Source of the DNA: Symsagittifera roscoffensis
Taxonomy: Eukaryota > Xenacoelomorpha > Acoela > Convolutidae
Reading direction: 5' to 3'
Assembly (NCBI RefSeq): GCF_963678635.1
Contig: NC_087069.1
Location: 8,440,633-8,504,632, forward strand
Length of the DNA stretch: 64,000 nt
Under the pieces are notes generated by a model, which did no database searches, was not told where the DNA came from, and saw nothing but the letters and a program-made list of their open reading frames with translations. Both the position numbers and the translations under genes were made by a program. Shown here one piece after another: positions 56,101 to 63,715 of this stretch. Positions within the stretch are counted from its first letter, which is position 1. Every line of letters begins with the position of its first letter.

Positions 56101-59100
56101 TAAAGCAGCTACATATGCTAACAAATTGCCAATGCGATTCAGCACCAAATACAAATGGACTCAATTTTGCAATTAATAATTTAGAATATAGCAAACTGAG
56201 GCATCCACACTATCTTTGCATGTAACAAATCGCGAATGTTTAATTATGTATAAATTATGCATTTCAAAAAATTGCTAGATATATTGAGTTGGAAAATTTC
56301 TGAAATCGAGTTTTTTTTTATTTTAATGTTGTTTGAAACGAATAGCTTTTCTGCGGTTCTTTTGTAATTAACAATGCATCAGCTGTGTTTATTTATTACT
56401 AATCGAATGTCAAAGCACATGATATTAAAAAGCTGTAAAGGTGCCCCACCATTATTAGGGTGCCGCACCATAAAAGTGCCGCGCCAATATTTGCGACTTA
56501 GGTTGGAAAAAAATATATTCGTACTAATACACTAGCTTCGCAAGTGTAAATACTACGAACATTAAATCAGGCAATCAAACACAAAATGATAGTCTCGAGC
56601 TAATTCTGGTTGACAATTGAAAATGATTCAAACATCTTTTTTTTTATTCGTTAATATTTTCAAGTCATACCTTGTGAATCAGAGCCTCTATTTCCATAAT
56701 TTCCGCAGCCCATACTCGATCCGATTTGGACAGAAACTTGGCTGCGACTTTTATTTCTTCTTTCCTAACCACACTTTTTTCTTTCGCAACCACATTTTCT
56801 TCCTTCACACTAGAGGCATCCACGCTTTTGTCATCATCACCTTTCGATAGTTGACCGCCAGTTTTCGTTCCTAGAATTAAGTCATCATACACAACTAGTC
56901 TTTCATAATCACCATCAAAGTCCGTATTCAATGGCTCGCTTGCTACTGATTCCGCAAAATCAATTGACAGAAGTTTTCTTTGACCTGCATTTGCACCACC
57001 CTGGTCCAACATCCAGCCGTATTTCTTAATATTATAAGGATGACTCATGAATTCTTCATCTTCAAGGTAATCAAGAATCCCATTGTCGTCATAATCACCT
57101 TCAAGGAAATCGGGAATCCCATCATTGTTTTCATCGTCATCTGCAACGTACGGTTCAACTTCCTCGTCATCGTCAGAAACTTCCAAATCATCTGGAGCAT
57201 CATCTTCATCATCATCATTGTCATCGCCATCATCATCATCATTATCATCATCATCATCATCATCATCATCGTCGTCATCATCATCAACAACTTCGTCAGG
57301 TGTATCATCATTTTCATCGACATCATTATCATCATCGACGCCATCCGATTCTCCGAGATCAACAATAACTTCGTCGTCGGTTCCCAAAAGCTCTTCTTCT
57401 GATGCAAAAAGCTCTGGCTCGAAAGACTCTAGAAAATCCAAAACATCGTCGTCATCATCGTCTTCCAGGAAATCTGGAATTCCATCGCCGTCTGAGTCCC
57501 TGGTATAGATATCATAGATCCCGTCTCCATCCTCGTCTTCGAATGCATCAGGGATCCCGTCGCCATCGGAGTCCAGTTCCAGGCCATCTGGGATCCCATC
57601 ATCGTCTTCATCCTCCTCCATAAAATCTTCCTCGCCATCTCCATCACTGTCAATTTCCAGATGATCGTGAACACCATCATTATCTAGATCGCCTTCTAGA
57701 AAATCTGGGATTCCATCATTGTCTGTATCTTCCAGTACCTTTTCCCTGTGTTTTGCCAGACATTTAGGACTTAGTGTTGGACAGAGCTTTAGCAAACCTT
57801 TGATGGCTTTAGCATGGGGGTCAGTTTTAGATGAACATTCTTTGTCAAATGGAGCACATTTTATTTCTTTAGACTTCTTTGAAGATGAATTTCGACTAGA
57901 TAATTTTTCGACACTTTTAGATGTATCTACTTTTGAAACTTTCACATCGGTCGTATTTTTTACTGACTTCGCCTGAGATTTTTTCACTGACTGCACATTT
58001 TCAGTTTTCTTATTAGCTTTTGCTGGTTTGTTAACTTTGCTTGTACTGCTTGCTTCTTGGTATTCTGACTCATTTTCCTTGATTGCATCGTCCTTATCAT
58101 CGCTACCATGAAATACTACACTATCGCTGTCATCGCTAATTCCTTCGCCTCTGTTATCTACAGTTTCTGTAGTAGCTTTTAGAGGAGCTTTCTGATCGTC
58201 TTTAAGACCTTTTTTCTCTTGTTGTTCTTTTATCTTCTTTTTAAATTCGGGATTATCTAGAATATCTGGAACTCCGTCGTTATCCTTGTCAGCAAAGATG
58301 TCTGGAACGCCATCTTTATCCATGTCGTTTGCCATGACATCCGGAATCCCGTCTTGATCCTGGTCAGTCAAATCAAGGCCTTTCAAATTCAGTTTATCCA
58401 TAAAAGGTTTCAGCTGGTCAAAAACCGATAACTTTAACGCATCAGTATCAATATTTAAACTTGATTTAAGCGATGCTGCGTCAATGTTTTCCTGCGCGTA
58501 GTCTATATTTTCTTTAACTTTGTCAAATAGAACCGAAAACCCCACATGCATTTTTGTCAACGCCTCTTTGTAGATCTCGGGGTTTATTATTGGCTCATTT
58601 GGTTTAATAGTTCCCTGAGTAGCTGTAACTTTTAACTGTGCTTCTGGAATTGTCGTTGCGGCCTCGTCTATTTTTGTCTCCTGTACCTTCTTATCTGATC
58701 TTTCTGTCGAGCCAGAGGGTGATTTTGAATGACTTTTCATCATGTTGGCAGACTGTTGGATTTTCGGCTTTCCATGTTTCGCTTCGATTTCATCAATGAC
58801 CTTCAATTTCTCTGTTATCTTCTTTCGCAATTCTGCTTTCAAATTTTTCGACTCCAACTTCTTTCTCAGATAAGCTACTGAAATTGGGTCGTATTCGTGA
58901 GGTTCAGCTAAGTCCTTTTTGGCAAAAATTGAATCAGGCAGGTGGACTTCTTCGATTCCTGCAATAGTTCGACTGTTTAAAAATTGCTCTTTTTCGGTTT
59001 AGCCACAATTCCACATTGTCAGTCCATAATATCGAGTCAGTTGCAATCAAGTGCAACAAAAGTTGATGATTTGTTAGTGCAGTCCAGAACTCCTTGCGGT

Positions 59101-59565
59101 TAATAAAATTTCTACGCGCCACGCTTTAGACTTTCGGTAAGCAGGTGAGTCAAAATAGCAGAATCAGTAGCAAACATTGGCTGATGAAAACAGCTGGCCA
59201 TTTGACGGTTAAATTTTTCTAATTTGACGTCAATAATTAAACCGATGTTAAATAGCCACTCTTTGGCTTAATTAATCAAATTCATCGTGCAGAGTAAATT
59301 AATAAATAGGGGTCACCGAACAGACCTGGACACAAGCTATTTTTTTCTCCAGAAAAATGCATTTGTTAATTATGCAAGCACTATTTGTTAATTATGCAAG
59401 ACTTGTACTTACCAAAGAATGCGTCCACGTCTATTATGTCAAACGAGAGGAGTGAAATTGTTCCAATCGCCAAAATCACACATACTACAATTTTGGCAAC
59501 TGAAGTTATCGGAGACCCTGACGGTATTGGAGTCCCGCCAGGTGTAGAGGAACCCGGTGTTACTC
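38026..59565 (-). CDS. Aspartyl/asparaginyl beta-hydroxylase (ASPH), ten exons found, start exon missing
   Basis: Spliced exons: 59565-59413, 58958-56671, 53965-53719, 53143-53013, 52085-51876, 45693-45547, 45047-44984, 44185-44022, 38576-38446, 38176-38026. All phases match (1, 0, 1, 0, 0, 0, 1, 0, 2), giving at least 1228 residues; human ASPH is 758. ASPH is a type II ER membrane 2-oxoglutarate/Fe(II) oxygenase that hydroxylates Asp/Asn in EGF-like domains. Order seen: membrane anchor, very long acidic calcium-motif region, TPR region aligning with human ([32 protein letters not shown]...LPWW), [14 protein letters not shown], then the catalytic core. The core keeps [12 protein letters not shown] with the first iron His, [10 protein letters not shown] with the second, and the Arg of [14 protein letters not shown] for 2-oxoglutarate. 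The start-codon exon lies right of 59565 and was not identified. Introns are full of LINE and MITE copies. Confidence 0.95.
38446..38576 (-). CDS. ASPH catalytic exon g
   Basis: Acceptor CTGTGCAG, donor GACCAG|GTAACC. Holds [20 protein letters not shown], containing the first iron-binding His, then [16 protein letters not shown]. Leaves in phase 2. Confidence 0.96.
38839..39116. repeat. Inverted repeat at the LINE 5' junction
   Basis: Bases 38839-38912 reappear inverted at about 39043-39116, roughly 74 bp with few mismatches (for example CTAGAATACAATTTG against CAAATTGTATTCTAG). The first arm is family F/A target DNA; the second is inside the inserted LINE. Between them are scraps of the LINE's own coding sequence. 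Confidence 0.9.
38889..38942. mobile_element. Family A element, left part split by LINE insertion
   Basis: GGCCGGTTACTGTGCAAG, TAGCACAGAATGTTCCGACC and then ATAGTCTTAA. The rest of this copy resumes at 42723. The left part is preceded by family F sequence (38790-38888). Confidence 0.85.
39598..40240 (+). pseudogene. LINE APE-type endonuclease (broken)
   Basis: Begins [15 protein letters not shown] with the metal-binding Asn, then AALQETKLG with the Glu. A frameshift lies near 39890-39960, after which the C-terminal part resumes in another frame with [11 protein letters not shown], the SDH motif. The plus-strand open frame at 39557-40201 leaves the true frame after the shift. Confidence 0.88.
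40241..42202 (+). pseudogene. LINE reverse transcriptase and C-terminal region (broken)
   Basis: Frames at 40147-40641, 40638-41171, 41281-41721 and 41750-42202 are consecutive pieces of one protein. Motifs: [19 protein letters not shown], the [17 protein letters not shown] block, [34 protein letters not shown] and the catalytic SYADDFTII. Then a [14 protein letters not shown] thumb-like region. Stops and shifts lie near 40640, 41171, 41270 and 41721. Confidence 0.92.
42723..43182. mobile_element. Family A element, right part
   Basis: Continues from ATAGTCTTAA after the LINE: CGGTTTTTCTCGACACTGTG, CACTCAAAACAGTCCGATGA, CACACCCGAATACAAAG and the terminal TTCAATGGTCGGAACGAAAA. Together with 38889-38942 it makes one near-complete family A copy. 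Confidence 0.85.
43480..43720. repeat. Family F repeat
   Basis: Follows a family A right end by about 300 bases. Shares TTAAATTTCACTTGGAAGTC, TTCGTGAACTTTAAA and AAGACTTTTTCCTGAAAAA then CAGCAAGACCTATATAGG with the other copies. Confidence 0.6.
44022..44185 (-). CDS. ASPH exon f
   Basis: Acceptor TATTTCCTGCAG, donor GGACAG|GTCAGA. Contains [19 protein letters not shown] and [15 protein letters not shown], aligning with human LREKGDWSQFTLWQQGRR and LLEKFPETTGCRRGQ. Phase 1 in, phase 0 out. Confidence 0.95.
44465..44945. mobile_element. Composite palindromic element with GC hairpins and a long G run
   Basis: Starts with GTCTTTAACCATATCCC and ends GGGGGGATATAGTAAAAGAG, an inverted pair. Inside are repeated CTCGCAA and GCGAGTTGTCTTTT units, the GC hairpins GCGCGCTACGCGCGC and GCCGCCGCTTTGCGGCG, and a run of about 18 G at 44822. 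Frames across it are not genes. It ends 39 bases before ASPH exon e, in the intron. Confidence 0.7.
44984..45047 (-). CDS. ASPH exon e (64 bases)
   Basis: Acceptor CTATTTCAG, donor ACACTG|GTTGG. Encodes [20 protein letters not shown], aligning with human SLERNWKLIRDEGLAVMDKA. Phase 0 in, phase 1 out. Too short to appear as a free open frame. Copies of the ATCCCCC MITE lie on both sides. Confidence 0.88.
45358..45432 (-). mobile_element. tRNA-Lys-like SINE head
   Basis: On the minus strand: GGGGAGCGGTGGTGAAGTGG and TTACGTCTCCGCCTCTTAAT, with a seven-base anticodon loop carrying CTT, and GGATGTTCGAGGCCCACC as the T-arm. The acceptor stem is imperfect and the head continues into a non-tRNA tail, so it is a SINE rather than a working tRNA gene. 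Confidence 0.55.
45547..45693 (-). CDS. ASPH exon d (QRSLYN segment)
   Basis: Acceptor GTTATTTTGCAG, donor ATTGAG|GTACAA, 49 codons in phase 0. Contains [20 protein letters not shown] then WW, matching human FASVWQRSLYNVNGLKAQPW. Confidence 0.93.
45752..45845. mobile_element. ATCTCTTTAACTATATCCCCC MITE
   Basis: GGATCTCTTTAACTATATCC followed by CCCTTTTGCAAAAGGGGG, then GATATTCGTTACAAGG and a repeated GGGGGGATATTCGTAATTAG. Related copies: 44465-44945 (with an inverted end) and 53160-53245. It lies in an ASPH intron, 60 bases upstream of exon d in transcript direction. Confidence 0.7.
46240..46365. repeat. AT-rich palindromic cluster
   Basis: Overlapping inverted motifs AGTCCGACTGTCGGACT, AGTATAATACTATAAT and AGTATTATAGTATTATA. 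Looks like the core of a small foldback element inside an ASPH intron. Confidence 0.6.
46372..46441 (-). tRNA. tRNA-like sequence (probable pseudogene or SINE head)
   Basis: Minus strand: TTTAGTCTAGTGGTATAATG fits an A-box and D-arm. CTTGA-TTTCAGC-TCAGG forms a five-pair anticodon arm, and GGGGTTCGAATCCC fits a B-box. The acceptor stem does not pair fully and the T-stem has mismatches. The loop would read TCA, not a normal elongator, so it is most likely not a functional tRNA. Confidence 0.4.
46621..46689 (-). tRNA. Second tRNA-like sequence (degenerate)
   Basis: Minus strand: TAAAGATCCATAGTATAGTG and GCTAGCAACTGG resemble a D-arm and anticodon arm, and GGTTTGATTCTCG resembles a T-arm. Extra bases make it too long for a standard tRNA. 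Probably SINE-derived. Confidence 0.3.
46866..47333 (-). pseudogene. CR1-like reverse transcriptase fragment
   Basis: On the minus strand it contains [15 protein letters not shown], a stop, then [29 protein letters not shown] with the catalytic FADD, and [13 protein letters not shown] with FLGIYI. Only the palm-to-thumb part of the RT is left. It lies in an ASPH intron in the same orientation as the gene. Confidence 0.9.
47411..47430. repeat. Perfect 20-bp palindrome
   Basis: GCCAGTTCTGCAGAACTGGC is fully self-complementary. Shorter echoes (TTCTGCAGAACTCC) follow about 70 bases on. Between two LINE fragments. Confidence 0.8.
47812..50470 (+). pseudogene. CR1-like LINE, heavily decayed
   Basis: Endonuclease remnant at 47880-48090 ([32 protein letters not shown]). 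RT pieces at 49240-49850: ENYRPISLL (across a frameshift), [20 protein letters not shown], then FIDDILVY and [11 protein letters not shown], where the catalytic YADD has become YAGD. The C-terminal tail at 49990-50240 includes [19 protein letters not shown]. The region 48100-49240 is too decayed to follow. Confidence 0.88.
50660..51237 (-). pseudogene. CR1-like RT N-terminal fragment
   Basis: On the minus strand: [40 protein letters not shown], then after a shift [20 protein letters not shown] and [20 protein letters not shown]. This is RT block 1-2 of the CR1 type. Same orientation as 46866-47333, but not contiguous with it. Confidence 0.87.
51700..51770. repeat. Poly-C hairpin element
   Basis: A run of about 13 C, then TTTTTTTCTTGAAAGAGGGA and TCAATTGTTAAGTGGATCC. 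It resembles the hairpin at 14045-14106, with the left arm degraded. Lies 106 bases downstream of the ASPH exon c donor. Confidence 0.5.
51876..52085 (-). CDS. ASPH TPR exon c
   Basis: Acceptor GTGTCTGTTTAG, 70 codons, ends CCAGAG|GTTTGC. Contains [20 protein letters not shown] and [19 protein letters not shown], aligning with human VHYGFILKAQNKIAESI and GRFYFHLGDAMQRVGNKEA. Confidence 0.93.
52176..52410. mobile_element. Family D repeat, copy 2
   Basis: GGTCGACCAAATTAATTTTTCAAG through GGCGCGCGCTTCCCCCTC and AAAGTTAGTATATATTGGCA to GGGTCCGTCACC, about 75-80 percent like 20450-20640 by eye. Inside an ASPH intron between exons b and c. Confidence 0.65.
53013..53143 (-). CDS. ASPH TPR exon b
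   Basis: Acceptor GTGATGTTTCAG, donor CGAGAG|GTTTGT. Encodes [20 protein letters not shown] and DKAEQFIRE, matching the human LFPNDTSLKNDLGVGYLLIG region. Phase 1 in, phase 0 out. Confidence 0.92.
53160..53245. mobile_element. ATCTCTTAAACTACCCC MITE copy
   Basis: GGATCTCTTAAACTACCCCT, then CCCCCACATCAAAAGTGGGG, then AATTTCGTTACTAGACACAA and ATTCTGATATGCTTTACC. Same layout as 45752-45845. Lies directly upstream of ASPH exon b. Confidence 0.65.
53719..53965 (-). CDS. ASPH TPR exon a
   Basis: Acceptor ATATTTTTAG, donor TTCTAG|GTTTGT. Begins [18 protein letters not shown] and contains [18 protein letters not shown], aligning with human EEAVNAFKELVRK and DLAEKRRSNEVLRGAI. Phase 0 in, phase 1 out. 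Confidence 0.93.
54642..55173. mobile_element. Family B Helentron-like element, copy 2
   Basis: ACAAGACTGCTCGTATCAGG, hairpin CAGGGCGAAGCCCTG, AATATTCCGACTGCC, then the shared body (ACGATTTCTGAGACGGATTA, GGACAACAATACCTTTTGAA) and end CGAAAGTCGGAACAAAA. About 85-90 percent like 11530-12059 by eye. Inside an ASPH intron. Confidence 0.8.
55200..55530. repeat. Family F repeat following family B copy 2
   Basis: Starts about 25 bases after the family B right end. TTATTCAGCTGGAAATCTAA, CAGCAGATGAATTTCAATTG and AAGACCTATATAAGAGTCTT match 35728-35960. Confidence 0.65.
55890..56135 (-). mobile_element. tRNA-derived SINE copy (family C)
   Basis: ACAGGCGAAACTATACACTT, a tRNA-like block at 55985-56070 (GGATTGGAATATGCGACCTA, CTCACGCACTATCCCCTCAG) and ACAAACACTAGTCACAATAA match the other family C copies. 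A linked GCGACTTAGGTTGG segment is at 56490-56560. Confidence 0.6.
56671..58958 (-). CDS. ASPH luminal acidic exon with TSP3-like calcium motifs
   Basis: 2288 bases, acceptor ATTGCAG and donor CACAAG|GTATGA. The apparent stop just after the donor is intronic. About twelve DxDxDGxxD motifs (such as DTDNDGIPD and DSDGDGIPD) fall in three blocks, at about 58375-58250, 57735-57430 and 57135-57050. A poly-Asp tract at about 57300-57190 is encoded by (ATC)n on the plus strand. Lys/Ser-rich linkers separate the blocks, and four Cys lie before block two. The motifs are those of thrombospondin type 3 repeats. The last residues join the TPR exon in phase 0. Confidence 0.93.
59413..59565 (-). CDS. ASPH transmembrane exon
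   Basis: Acceptor CTTTTCGTTTTTAG, donor TTTG|GTAAGTACAAG. Encodes a Pro/Gly/Ser-rich cytosolic stretch, then the hydrophobic segment [20 protein letters not shown] and [10 protein letters not shown], aligning with human FDLVDYEEVL. Enters and leaves in phase 1, so another exon must precede it. Confidence 0.85.
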
Positions 59566-60645
59566 CTAAAAACGAAAAGACTAAGAATTCAGCTATCGGT
59601 TACTTGCGAACCAATCGACCATACTAGCGTTTCGATCATACCCTGTCAAAACGATCAAACAAGTATTACTCATAATATATAGAGAGTTGCAAAAAGTTCG
59701 GACAGACAGAATTAATTAATAAGAGCAACTGTCCGGACATCAACGGAAATTAATACTGTAATAAACATAACGTCGAAAGTTCATAAAGCAGAGTTTCTAA
59801 TTGTTGTGATAAACTTATTAAATAGCTTCATGTGATATGATACGCTCATAATGGTACGCTTGTGAGAAGAAGGCCCGGTACGGGATTTTAGAGACAAGCT
59901 CGTCAAGCCGCGATACTCCCCCTCTACCCGGACATCCCCGCCGGAACCTCCACTCGTGAAAAACCAGGTTGTAATCGCTTTCATTTCTTTTTTGTTATTT
60001 GTTTTTCAAAACCATTTCTCTCCAATCCATTTTACAATCCATTCTCTCTTGTTTTGCCTCTTTTGTACCCTGTTTAGTGAATGTCCGTGCCGAAGTACAG
60101 GCCGAAGTGGCTACCCAAGTGAAGCAGGAAACTGGTAATAGGAACATCAAGGACCACGTACAGCAACCCCAAAGATGTCGGAGCCACGGTTCACTCGTAC
60201 AGAGGTGCAAAGCTAGCCGACCTTGCCGCTACTGTCTCGCGATACCCCTCGCAGAAACTGAACTGTGTTACTATAGTAGCCGGATTTAATGATAACTTAT
60301 CTACGGTTTCAGACTTTGCTAATGATTGGAGATTTTCAAAAAAATTTGATAATAATTAAGTTTAAACCAAGTGTGCTAATTATCCCCAAAATCATCCTCT
60401 CTGCAAATATCACTTCATAAACAAAACTTGGTGCTCTAAATAACTCTCTGTTTCGCCTTATTAATACATTTTACCACTCAAGAATCCAAATTATTTCCCG
60501 CAATCTAAACGTAAATTTTACAGCTAATATGTTTTGTAAAGATGATATTAATTTTTCTTTTTATGCTAATAAAATTTTCAGTTTATTGCTCGCTCAGCTA
60601 ACTTGTATATATTCACCATTAATTTACCCTCCTCGCTGCCAAATT

Positions 60646-61510
60646 ATGGCCGATCAAACACACTGCCATATCTGCAAACGCCACCTCCGAAAAGGAGGCA
60701 TATGGTGTGTCATTAGCAAAGCTTACAACCATGTCTCATGTAGCGGGCTACAGAGTAGCAAATTTTATTACGATGGGTTCTCCTGCATACAATGCACCCC
60801 CGAGAACTTTGCAAAAGAGCCCAACTCCACCAACAGACCAACAAGCACAGCCCCCATCACAACTCAAAAAGAAACATCACCGGCAACACCTGAAACAAAC
60901 GTACTGCCCAACAATCTTATCCATCGCCCCTAGCAATCACTACAGCCCCCTTCGACCCCTGGAAACTTATCGACCAAGAACTTGAAATTAAAATAAAAGA
61001 TATATATAAAAAAGTCGTTAACTGGAAACCGCGCTTCATAATTCTAAGCAAGAACAAACCCAGTTTCCAATTCATAGAATTACTGAACCAGCAGCTGTTG
61101 TCATTAGTAGAAGAAACACCAAATTCTAACGTCGCAATGAAAGCAGCAATGATTCTCACACATCTGCTGCGCCCCAAAACAAAATCAGAAACAAACGCAT
61201 CAATTTCTAAAACACAAAGCCGCCGCCTAATTTTATAGAAGCAAGGTCTATTAGACGAACTTTTCACTGAAGCGAAAGCTCTCCAAATTAGACATCCAAA
61301 ACAGAAGAAACCCGCAGTAAACGAGGAAGTTAAGCAATTCGATAAACTAATGAGCACAGGCAAAATACCTGCCGCCATTGGCTGCCTTTCAGACAAGAAA
61401 ACAAAAGAAGTACTTCCCCTAAACGAAGTCATTGACGGAAAAACAGTTCTTAGTATCCTGAAAGAAAACACCCATAAGCCAAAACAGCGAACACTTACTA
61501 TATAACTGAT
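60646..61510 (+). pseudogene. Retroelement zinc-finger and linker (broken)
   Basis: Finger pattern C-x2-C...C-x4-H-x2-C...C-x2-C beginning at the ATG near 60646 (ADQTHCHICKRHLRK), PHD-like. After a frameshift near 60930 the reading frame continues with VVNWKPRFIILSKNKPS and DELFTEAKALQIRHPKQKK. A single stop lies near 61238, and the frame ends near 61503. Confidence 0.75.
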
Positions 61511-61539
61511 GTAAGTGAAGAGACAATGCCACACCACCC

Positions 61540-62757
61540 CTCTATATTCAAACAAATAAACGCCAAGACAGTTCGAAAATCAACCCTGAAAACGCACGGA
61601 AGCCACGGTCCCTCAGGTCTAGATGCGTGCGAATGGAGAAGGATATTAACTCACTGCAACCAGACATCCATTGAGCTTTGCAAAACAATTGCTAAACTAT
61701 CCTATACAAAAGCAAGTTAGGCTCTCCCCCATGAAAACCCAACGGCGTACAACTCGTGTCGCCTGATAACACTGGACAAAAGTCCAGGGGTACGGCCCAT
61801 TGGTATAGCCGAAGTTCTTAGAAGAAAAATTGACAAAACAATCAACCATTGTATAAAACCAGACCTTGAAAATCTCGGAAAAATTTCCAACTCTGCGTAG
61901 GCCAGAAGTGTGGAAACGAATATGCTATCCATAGCTTGAGGAACGAGTTTCAGAAACCGGAAACGGACGCCATACTACTTATTGATGCAGAAAATGCCTT
62001 CAACTCGCTCAATAGAGAACTTGCTCTAAAAACATAGAAATCCTTTGTCCGGCACTACATCATGCGATGGCCAATTCATATAAAACATCAGTCAAATCTA
62101 TAGGTCAATAACACGGTTTTGACATCTACCGAAGGCACAACGCAAGGTGATCCCCTCGCAATGGCTATGTACGGAATTGGGATAATCCCACTGATTGAGC
62201 TCCTGCAAAAACCAAATGTCACCCAAAAATGGTACGCAGATGATGGAAGTGCTGCAGGTGATCTTAAGAGTCTCCGCGCAATAGTGAACAACCTGGATGT
62301 GCACGGAAAGGCTTTCGGATACAATGTGAAGCCTTCCAAGTGTCAACTCATAGTAAAAGAAAACCGTCGTGACAGCGCCATAAAAGTATTCGAAGGCACA
62401 AATATTACAATGGTAGACGGTTTTACACTCCTTGGATCGGTTATAGGAACACCATCAGCATGCGATAAATACATGGAAAGCGAAATTGAAAAGACAGCTA
62501 CCCTAACTGAAAATCTTTCCAAAATAGCTAAAAAATCACCACAAAATGCGTACTCCTGCTACACAAAGGGAGTTAAAAACAAATTAAGATTTCTAACCAG
62601 AACAACTCCGGAAGCATTTAAGAAAATGGATGAAGTTAAGAAAAACGTAAGACACCAGCTGCTTCCTAGTATTACTGGTAAAAACCATATAACCGATGAA
62701 GATCGCAACCTTTTTTGCACTACCACTAAGAATGGGAGGATTAGACCTCCTCAGTAA
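61540..62757 (+). pseudogene. Retroelement reverse transcriptase (broken)
   Basis: Pieces: KSTLKTHGSHGPSGLDACEW (61578-61640), an IDKSPGVRPIG-like block near 61775-61805, ILLIDAENAFNSLN near 61970-62015, and a clean stretch at 62119-62757 with EGTTQGDPLAMAMYGIGII and the catalytic WYADDGSA at residues 38-45 of that frame. The active-site motif is intact, but the gene is interrupted several times upstream. Confidence 0.9.
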
Positions 62758-63049
62758 CACGGACTTTTCCAGAAAAAATGAGTGGTCACAAGCCATTTAT
62801 GAGTGGTCACAAGCCATCAGAAAACAGTGATCCAGAAATAGCTGAAACGGAACAAACTCTGATAAATAGAAACATCAAAACTGAGAGACAGAACATCATA
62901 CTCTCAAAAAAGGCTAAAATTATGGAAAACTGCTCATCAGAGAAAAACTGACAATAAATCTAGCGTCACAGAGAGGAGCATCGAATTGGCTAAGCGTGAT
63001 ACCCTTAAAAAAATAACTTTTCCCTCAACAAATCAGAGTTTAAAGATGG

Positions 63050-63715
63050 ATTACATCTGAGATATGGATGGCCACCACCAAACACCCCACATACATGCCC
63101 ATGTGGACAACCGTTCACACTGACCCACTCTCTACACTGTCCCAAAGGTGGATACACTCACCTAAGACTTAATGAAATTCGCGATACCTTTGCGACACTC
63201 CTGGACGAAGTATGCCATGATGTTGAAATAGAGCCAAAACTTCAATCCTTGGAAGGCGAAAGCTTTCACAACAAAACAACCACTACTGAAGATGACGGTC
63301 AACTTGTCATCAAGGCAAATGGACTCTGGGAGGCCGATTCAGACGAACCTTTTTTGATGTATAAATTCTCAACCCCCATGATAAACCCTGCCCTAAAACT
63401 ATACCTGACGCCTACAAATATCATGAGAGTGTCAAAACATTAAAATACCAATAAAGAATTCTGGATGTGGAACTAATTCTTGCGTGTACCAGAGGAGCAG
63501 CACCAGTATCTGCAAAAACCATCCAGAAACTAGCAGAAAAACTACGCGAGAAACGGAACGAATCATACTCGGAAACAATAAACTTCATAAGAACAAAAAT
63601 AAGTTTCGCACTTCTGAGGAGTGCAATCCTCTGCCTTAGGGGGTGCAAAAATCTTAAAAATACATCCAACATAGACAATTCTATCTGTGTTATAATCGAG
63701 GAGGGTAGATTTTAA
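63050..63715 (+). pseudogene. Retroelement C-terminal region
   Basis: CPCGQPFTLTHSLHCPKGG forms a Cys/His knuckle, followed by LRLNEIRDTFATLLDEVCHD, VEIEPKLQSLEGESF and NGLWE. After a stop near 63441 comes FIRTKISFALLRSAILCLRG. In related elements from cnidarians, as I recall, the middle looks like a PD-(D/E)xK nuclease. Here the expected Asp positions are altered. Confidence 0.7.

Larger units (their letters stand above)
60080..63715 (+). mobile_element. Zinc-finger / esterase / RT non-LTR retroelement, broken
   Basis: In order: an SGNH-esterase-like ORF1 remnant at about 60170-60360 (VHSYRGAKLADLAATVSRYP then VTIVAGFNDN); a Cys/His finger at about 60645-60800 (CHICKRHLRKGGIWC, SGLQSSKFYYDGFSCIQC); a helical linker; an RT with LIDAENAFNSLNRELALK and KWYADDGSAAG; and a C-terminal zinc-binding region. 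Many stops and frameshifts. No tail repeat or target duplication was found in the window; the 3' flank after 63715 may be its untranslated region. The family differs from the other LINEs here. Opposite in strand to ASPH. Confidence 0.88.

Noticed and set aside
56665-56670. In-frame stop ending a 730-residue protein
   Set aside because: It lies just after a CACAAG|GTATGA donor. Splicing to the acceptor at 53966 in phase 0 continues directly into the ASPH TPR region, which matches human ASPH in order.
57125-57508. Plus-strand Ser-rich 127-residue frame
   Set aside because: It is the complement of the Asp/Glu-rich ASPH exon; the serine run is (TCA)n read from (TGA)n/(GAT)n.
59781-59984. Candidate ASPH start exon on the minus strand (MKAITTWFF...)
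   Set aside because: A GT near a Gly/Ser-rich stretch is possible, but no donor in the needed phase could be defended. The true first exon may lie right of the window or beyond the retroelement.
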